Origin: Craterostigma plantagineum
Taxonomy: Eukaryota; Streptophyta; Magnoliopsida; Lamiales; Linderniaceae
Direction: 5' to 3'
NCBI GenBank assembly: GCA_027422505.1
Contig: JAPQWV010000005.1
Coordinates: forward strand, 12,591,501 to 12,655,500
DNA length: 64,000 nt
The translations under genes and the position numbers were made by a program. The first letter of the stretch is position 1, and every line of letters begins with the position of its first letter. The notes under the pieces are model-generated. The model was given only the letters and a program-made list of their open reading frames with translations, was not told where the DNA came from and did no database searches. Below, one piece after another: positions 58,493 through 64,000 of the stretch.

Positions 58493-61400
58493 ATGGTTAG
58501 AACTAGAGGAGAGAGCAGCGGAGGTGATGATCAGAACAGGGGAAACACAGCCCCTAGTGACAATCGTGATGCGACCATTTTCCAACTCACGGAGTTGGTG
58601 CGCCAACAGTCCACCCAGATTCAGCAGCTGATTCAGCAGAACAATGCAAACGCTGGATCCGCTCAGGTTGACAGGACAGAGATAGTTGGTGAAAGATTCC
58701 GAAGGCTGAACCCACCAACATTCGAGGATACAGCCGACCCAACGGCAGCTGAAGACTGGATCAGGACCTTGGAGAGCATGTTCGTCTATAGCCGCGTCCC
58801 CGAAGCAGAGAAAGCCCTATGTGCCGCGTTCTTACTAAGAGGAAGCGCAGGGCATTGGTGGGACACCATTATGGTGCTCGAAAACCCCGCGACAATGAGC
58901 TGGGAAAGATTTAAGGAACTGTTTAGGGGCAAGTACCTTACGGCCCCAGTGAGAGCTCAGCGCCTGAATGAGTTCATCAACCTCAGACAGGGGTCGATGA
59001 CTGTGGCTGAATACATCAGGAAATTTGAGCAGCTGTCCAGGTTCGCTGCCCACATGGTGAGCACAGAGGCTCTAAAGATCGAACGCTTCCTTGAGGGCCT
59101 TAAGCCGGAATTATATCGCGATGTGAGTATGGCGGGATTGCAAGGAGCCACGTATGCTCAGGTGGCGGAAAGGGCTATGGTAGCGGAACAAGCAGAGGCC
59201 AGGATCGTTCGTGCCCAAGAGGCTAAGAGAAAATTTGCACAAGTCCAAGGATCACAGTGGAGCGGGGGAAATCAGAAACGCCAATTCGTACCCAAAGGCG
59301 GGAAGCCGAACTTTCAGAATAAGCCGCCACAACGCCCGCAAGGAATCCCAAATAGACCGCCTAACCCAAATCAAGGGGGATTTCCAGCACCTACTATTCC
59401 AAACTGCCCAAAGTGCGGAAAGAGACACTCCGGCAACTGCTATGCCCAGACCAACAACTGTTTCAAATGCGGGAAGCCAGGGCACTTTTCGAGGCAATGC
59501 CCAGATTGGGCGACAGGAAGTCAAGTCGGAGGCCAAACAAGGCCACCGATGGTACCAGCTCGGGTGTACACAATTACATCCGAGGAGGCAGAAAACAACC
59601 CAGCAGTGGTGACAGGTACCCTCCTTATCCACCAAACACCCACATGCATCTTAGTAGATTCCGGGGCGACCCACTCGTTTGCATCCGTTAAGTATGTGGC
59701 AAAACTCGGGGTTAGGCCTCGTCAATCTGAATATGAATATAAGGTAGTTATGCCCCATGGGGATCCGACTAAAACCAATCAGATACTGAAAGAGTGCCCA
59801 ATATTAGTCGGTGATAAAGTGTTGTCCATAGATTTGATTGTCATTCCAATGAATGACTATGAGGTAATTCTCGGAATGGACTGGTTGTCGAAGTACGGAG
59901 CTGTGATTGATTGCAACCGTAAGGTGGTTACATTTAACATAGATAGCAATGAGTCTTTAGTCTTTGAGGGGACGATGAAAATAGGAAACCTTTCTAAAAT
60001 ATCGGCGCTGAAAGCTCAGCATTTGATCAAAGCCGGTTGTGAAGCATACTTGGTATTTGCGATGAAATCGAAAGAAAGTTCATCCCCAAGACTTGAAGAC
60101 GTGCCGGTAGTTAAAGATTTTCCCGACGTATTCCCAGAGGAATTGCCAGGATTACCGCCTGATAGAGAGATCGAGTTCACGATCGATCTGGTGCCTGGAG
60201 CAGCACCAGTATCCAAGACCCCGTATCGGTTGGCACCGACCGAATTGAAGGAGTTGAAGGAACAAATAGACGAACTTCTACAAAAGGGGTTTATTCAAGC
60301 AAGTTTTTCTCCCTGGGGTGCGCCAGTTTTGTTTGTACGAAAGAAAGACGGGTCGATGCGGCTTTGCATAGACTACAGGGAGTTAAACAAGTTAACAATA
60401 AAGAACAAGTATCCTCTACCAAGGATTGATGATCTGTTCGACCAACTACAAGGCGCTACGGTGTTTTCGAAGATTGATTTGCGGTCGGGGTATCATCAGT
60501 TGAAGATTCGCAAGGACGATATTCCTAAGACGGCGTTCAGCACAAGATACGGACATTTTGAATTTCTAGTAATGCCTTTCGGGCTGACCAACGCGCCAGC
60601 CGCGTTTATGGATCTGATGAACCGGGTGTTCCAGCCGTTCTTGGACAAATTCGTCATAGTATTCATAGACGACATACTCATTTATTCAAAGACGAAAGAG
60701 GAACACGAGCAGCACCTACAAACGGTCCTTGGAGTATTGAGGGAGAAGCAGTTGTACGCCAAGTTCAAGAAGTGCGAGTTTTGGCTAGACCAAGTCGCCT
60801 TCTTGGGACATATTATCTCCGGAGCAGGAATCTCGGTGGATCCGAACAAGATCGAATCCATCAGTAACTGGCCACAACCAACAAATGTGACCGAGGTACG
60901 GAGTTTCCTCGGCTTGGCAGGCTATTATAGGAAGTTTATTAAGGACTTCTCGAAAATAGCTTCAACGCTGACAAAGTTAACGAGGAAGAACACGCCTTTT
61001 CAATGGAGCGAAGAATGTGAACAGAGTTTCCAAGAGCTTAAGAGGCGACTGACTACAGCCCCAGTCCTTACAATACCGTCAGGAACCGGGGGATTCTCCG
61101 TTTACAGCGACGCCTCAAAGAACGGCTTAGGATGCGTGTTAATGCAGAACGGGAACGTAGTAGCCTATGCCTCACGACAACTGAAAGAGTACGAGAAAAA
61201 CTATCCGACACACGACCTGGAATTGGCAGCAGTGGTCTTTGCCCTGAAGATTTGGAGGCACTATTTGTATGGGGAACGATGCGAGATCTACACGGACCAC
61301 AAAAGCCTGAAGTATTTCTTCACGCAAAAGGAATTGAACATGAGACAGAGGCGATGGCTAGAACTGGTGAAGGATTATGATTGCGTAATCAACTACCACC

Positions 61401-61618
61401 CAGGCAAAGCAAATGTGGTAGCAGATGCACTAAGCCGAAAAGCCGTTAGCACAGAGCTACAGATGCTCGGGGTCGAGGTTGTGCAATTAGGCAAAGTCGA
61501 GACTAGACTAGCAGCTTTAACACTGCAACCTACGTTACTGGAGCGAATCAAAAGGCGCAGGAAAACGACGAGTTCTACATCAGGATCAAAGGAACACAAA
61601 CAGAGCAGCCGGCAGTAG
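58493..61618 (+). CDS. Element D gag-protease-RT-RNase H (frameshifted before integrase)
   Basis: A single 1041-codon frame starts [11 protein letters not shown]. Gag takes residues ~1-290 ([30 protein letters not shown]). Two knuckle motifs follow: [12 protein letters not shown] (~303) and [14 protein letters not shown] (~322). The protease has DSGATHSF (~387). RT has [17 protein letters not shown] and [10 protein letters not shown] (catalytic pair ~724). RNase H has [10 protein letters not shown] (~872) and the C-terminal [14 protein letters not shown] single base lost in the AAAA run at ~61550-61554 ends the frame at 61618 with an unrelated tail. Gag and RT/RNase H could still be made; integrase could not be reached by normal translation. 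Confidence 0.93.
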   Translation: MVRTRGESSGGDDQNRGNTAPSDNRDATIFQLTELVRQQSTQIQQLIQQNNANAGSAQVDRTEIVGERFRRLNPPTFEDTADPTAAEDWIRTLESMFVYSRVPEAEKALCAAFLLRGSAGHWWDTIMVLENPATMSWERFKELFRGKYLTAPVRAQRLNEFINLRQGSMTVAEYIRKFEQLSRFAAHMVSTEALKIERFLEGLKPELYRDVSMAGLQGATYAQVAERAMVAEQAEARIVRAQEAKRKFAQVQGSQWSGGNQKRQFVPKGGKPNFQNKPPQRPQGIPNRPPNPNQGGFPAPTIPNCPKCGKRHSGNCYAQTNNCFKCGKPGHFSRQCPDWATGSQVGGQTRPPMVPARVYTITSEEAENNPAVVTGTLLIHQTPTCILVDSGATHSFASVKYVAKLGVRPRQSEYEYKVVMPHGDPTKTNQILKECPILVGDKVLSIDLIVIPMNDYEVILGMDWLSKYGAVIDCNRKVVTFNIDSNESLVFEGTMKIGNLSKISALKAQHLIKAGCEAYLVFAMKSKESSSPRLEDVPVVKDFPDVFPEELPGLPPDREIEFTIDLVPGAAPVSKTPYRLAPTELKELKEQIDELLQKGFIQASFSPWGAPVLFVRKKDGSMRLCIDYRELNKLTIKNKYPLPRIDDLFDQLQGATVFSKIDLRSGYHQLKIRKDDIPKTAFSTRYGHFEFLVMPFGLTNAPAAFMDLMNRVFQPFLDKFVIVFIDDILIYSKTKEEHEQHLQTVLGVLREKQLYAKFKKCEFWLDQVAFLGHIISGAGISVDPNKIESISNWPQPTNVTEVRSFLGLAGYYRKFIKDFSKIASTLTKLTRKNTPFQWSEECEQSFQELKRRLTTAPVLTIPSGTGGFSVYSDASKNGLGCVLMQNGNVVAYASRQLKEYEKNYPTHDLELAAVVFALKIWRHYLYGERCEIYTDHKSLKYFFTQKELNMRQRRWLELVKDYDCVINYHPGKANVVADALSRKAVSTELQMLGVEVVQLGKVETRLAALTLQPTLLERIKRRRKTTSSTSGSKEHKQSSRQ

Positions 61619-61644
61619 ACCATGTATTCCGAGATGATGGAAGT

Positions 61645-62973
61645 TTGTACTACAGGAATAGATTATATGTACCAGACGATGCAGGACTTCGAAGAACCAT
61701 AATGGCAGACGCACATACTACACCCTACTCAGTACATCCTGGAGCCACGAAGCTATATAGAGACTTACGAGCGCACTACTGGTGGCCAGGAATGAAGAAA
61801 GATGTAGCCGAATTCATCAGTCAATGCCTCACTTGTCAACAAATTAAGGCAGAACACCAACGGCCAGCAGGAACGCTGCAGCCTTTACCCATCCCAGAGT
61901 GGAAGTGGGACAACATAGCGATGGATTTCGTGAGCGGATTGCCGAGGAATGCGAAAGGACACGACGCAATTTGGGTAATTGTAGACCGACTTACGAAATC
62001 TGCCCATTTTCTGCCAATAGGTACGACATTCTCCATGGAGCGGCACGCGGAGCTGTACATCCAGGAAATAGTGAGACTCCATGGAATACCATTGTCGATA
62101 GTTTCAGATCGTGACTCAAGGTTCCTATCAAAGTTCTGGACGAGCTTGCAAAAGGCGATGGGAACAAAATTAACCTTTAGCACTGCCTACCATCCGCAAA
62201 CGGACGGTCAATCCGAGCGGACCATCCAGACTTTGGAGGATATGCTACGAGCCTGTGTGCTCGATTTCAAAGGCAACTGGAGCAAGTACCTTCCACTCGT
62301 GGAATTCTCGTACAACAATAGTTACCAAGCCACGATTGGAATGGCCCCTTATGAAGCCCTGTACGGGCGTAAGTGCAGATCCCCAGTGCATTGGGATGAA
62401 GTCGGTGAAAGGGCAATGCTAGGCCCAGACATGGTACGAGAAATGACAGAAATTGTCGCAACGATACGAGAAAGGATGCAGACAGCTCAGAGCAGACAAA
62501 AGAGCTATGCAGATCAGAGACGCAGACCCTTAGAATTCGAAGTTGATGACTGGGTCTTCGTGAAAATATCGCCAATGAAGGGCATAAAGAGATTTGGCAA
62601 GAAGGGAAAACTAAGCCCAAGATACATTGGTCCCTTCAAGATAGCGAAAAGAGTTGGTGAAGTAGCGTATCAACTGGAACTACCAGCATCGTTGTCGCAA
62701 GTGCACGATGTGTTCCACGTGTCGACTTTGCGAAAGTACATCGCTGACCCAAGCCACGTACTGACACACGACACTCTGCACCAACAGTTGAAGCCAGATT
62801 TGGGCTACGAGGAAGTGCCAGTAGAAATACTGATGCACGAAACGAAAAGGCTTAGGAATAAAGAGATTCCTCTAGTAAAAGTTCTGTGGCGGAATCAGTC
62901 AGTAGAGGAAGCCACATGGGAACGTGAGGAGGAAATGAGGGTCCGCTATCCTGAGTTGTTCCAAACGGGCTGA
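61645..62973 (+). CDS. Element D integrase with C-terminal chromodomain
   Basis: The true start of this part lies upstream within the frameshifted linker (about 61556); the Met at 61645 is internal. An HHCC finger (VHPGATKLYRDL to CLTCQQ) is followed by the DDE core: [27 protein letters not shown]. Then come the GPY/F-like module (KLSPRYIGPFKIAKRVG) and a chromodomain-like tail (VEILMHETKRLRNKEIPL, VKVLWRNQSVEEATWE). The frame ends RYPELFQTG just before the polypurine tract. Chromovirus integrases use such tails to target marked chromatin. No stop is present in 442 codons. Confidence 0.9.
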   Translation: MYYRNRLYVPDDAGLRRTIMADAHTTPYSVHPGATKLYRDLRAHYWWPGMKKDVAEFISQCLTCQQIKAEHQRPAGTLQPLPIPEWKWDNIAMDFVSGLPRNAKGHDAIWVIVDRLTKSAHFLPIGTTFSMERHAELYIQEIVRLHGIPLSIVSDRDSRFLSKFWTSLQKAMGTKLTFSTAYHPQTDGQSERTIQTLEDMLRACVLDFKGNWSKYLPLVEFSYNNSYQATIGMAPYEALYGRKCRSPVHWDEVGERAMLGPDMVREMTEIVATIRERMQTAQSRQKSYADQRRRPLEFEVDDWVFVKISPMKGIKRFGKKGKLSPRYIGPFKIAKRVGEVAYQLELPASLSQVHDVFHVSTLRKYIADPSHVLTHDTLHQQLKPDLGYEEVPVEILMHETKRLRNKEIPLVKVLWRNQSVEEATWEREEEMRVRYPELFQTG

Positions 62974-63008
62974 TTTCGGGGGCGAAATCCTCTTTAAGGG
63001 GGGGAGGA

Positions 63009-64000
63009 TGTAGCACCCGGGTCCTCGTAAGTATTAGGGCCAATAAATTTGCACAAATGTTGACCACGATTATGTGCTTTTCATGCATTAATTCCGCGAT
63101 TACGTGACTTACGTGAAGTTTCGTGTGGTAAATTACGTGCTTAGGTGATCTTACGAAATTTGGAACAGTTAAATTGTACCAACCGATCCTTAATTTATTT
63201 AGGAATTTTCGAAAGATAGGTTAGAGAAATTTGGGCCATGAACAAGGCTTGGGCTAAAATTAAAATTAGGCCCAAAAAATTTCTAGGATCATTAATGGGC
63301 TAAATTGAGAGTTGAGCCCAAAATATTTAATGGCTTAGGGACAAATTTCCTTGAGATAAGGGATATTTTCGTAAATTGAGTCCCATCCCCATCCCTTAAA
63401 ATGAATTAAATGTAGTCTAAAATCCATTTGAAGTCCACAAACCCAGTGTAAGAAAGTAACGAGAGTTGGGACAAGAAAGAAAGAAGGAGGAGCCGAGATA
63501 CCAAGCTCACAAATTGGGACTAGGTATGTTCTTTAAACCATAGCATTTACGTTTTCTTAAAGATTAGAGCTGTGCGACTTTAAATGACGGGGTTTCGGTA
63601 AGGTTTTGAGCCTAAGGCACGAATTTAAGAACTGAGAGATGTCCTAACCTTAATCCTTGCGTTTTTAGTCCTATAACAACATGTTCTAGGGAATTTAAGC
63701 ACGAAAATATAAGATAAGGTTGGCGTTATTGTTTAGCTCGATTTTAGGGTTCCTGCAGTTCCAATCGGCCTTCATAATGTTCTTGGAGAAAATGACTTTT
63801 AATCTTTTAAAGTAGTACTTTGCGAACTGAGAAGTGTTAGTGGAGTATTTTTCGAATTGAGGAGGTAGCGGGATGTTTGCGAACCCATGCAAACCCCACT
63901 TCGCGGCTTCGAGACGTTCACGAGCCGCGCTCGTTTTGCGAACTCGGCAGTTTCGCGAGGCCAAGCACACTTTGCGAATCCATAGAGCATTGCGGGCTGG
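63009..64000 (+). repeat. 3' LTR of element D (first 992 bases)
   Basis: It begins TGTAGCACCCGGG right after the polypurine tract and follows the 5' LTR from 55318 with only five differences that I noticed (for example GGATGAGCC/GGAGGAGCC and CATGTTTTAG/CATGTTCTAG). The window ends within the TTTGCGA-rich part. Confidence 0.93.

Larger units (their letters stand above)
55318..64000 (+). mobile_element. Tekay/Del-type chromovirus D, right end beyond window
   Basis: 5' LTR 55318-58336, primer site at 58340, gag-pol 58493-62973, polypurine tract (TTTAAGGGGGGGAGGA, about 62992-63007) and 3' LTR from 63009 past the window edge. The five bases before the left LTR are GTTTG; the matching duplicate would lie outside. 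It landed in the leader of copia C. In the 992 shared bases of the two LTRs I spotted only five substitutions, so it is the youngest element here. Gag-pol has one frameshift. Confidence 0.93.

Overview
This window looks like intergenic heterochromatin from a flowering plant with a large genome. I found no host gene. Nearly every base belongs to a transposable element, and most lie inside other elements. The plant assignment rests on lineage marks: chromodomain-bearing Ty3/gypsy polyproteins with ~3 kb LTRs (Tekay/Del type), an Athila-type gag-protease with a tRNA-Asp primer site, Tat-type gag-protease debris, Ty1/copia elements primed by initiator tRNA-Met, a tRNA-derived SINE and a hAT-like MITE. 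No species can be named from the sequence.

Left half (1-35.9 kb). A rearranged copia LTR (47-~1735, minus) lies next to Tat-type gag-protease debris (1740-3035, minus) and an AT-rich TTCGAATA tract. A solo chromovirus LTR, called F here (3708-6875, plus), follows, then a Tat-LTR-like remnant (6876-7463). That remnant is split by element G (7469-35722, minus, TSD CCGAC), a non-autonomous Athila-type element with gag and protease but no RT, RNase H or integrase. G is split twice. A Tekay-type element E (11877-22561, minus, TSD CCCTT) sits between its gag and protease. A copia element H (24682-34378, plus, TSD AATAC) sits in its 5' LTR. H carries a SINE in its leader.

Right half (35.9-64 kb). 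A ~0.54 kb inverted repeat made of copia LTR end sequence precedes the gag fragment of copia element B. B is fused head to head at about 37453 to an oppositely oriented copia element C. C is split by its relative A (37510-50295, plus, TSD GCATC), by a hAT-like MITE (51936-52407), and by the young Tekay-type element D (55318 to beyond 64000, plus). A in turn holds a solo LTR related to H (40100-42131, TSD GTATC) and a small patch that looks plastid-derived. After its truncated RT, A has a ~3 kb region of unrecognised ORFs.

The coding parts work as retroelement machinery: Gag particles, protease maturation, RT/RNase H copying from a tRNA primer, and integrase with a chromodomain for target choice. 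Almost all are broken by stops, frameshifts or insertions. D is closest to intact, with one frameshift and nearly identical LTRs.

The most unusual signal is inside the long LTRs of D and F. At matching positions, each carries a series of hairpins whose stems differ but pair, while the loop stays constant (TTGATG in D; GATTCACGAG, with one- or two-base variants, in F). The arrays lie inside a segment bounded in D, E and F by an identical CAGGTAAGTGG and a conserved TGTTGTAG, which looks like an intron within the LTR.
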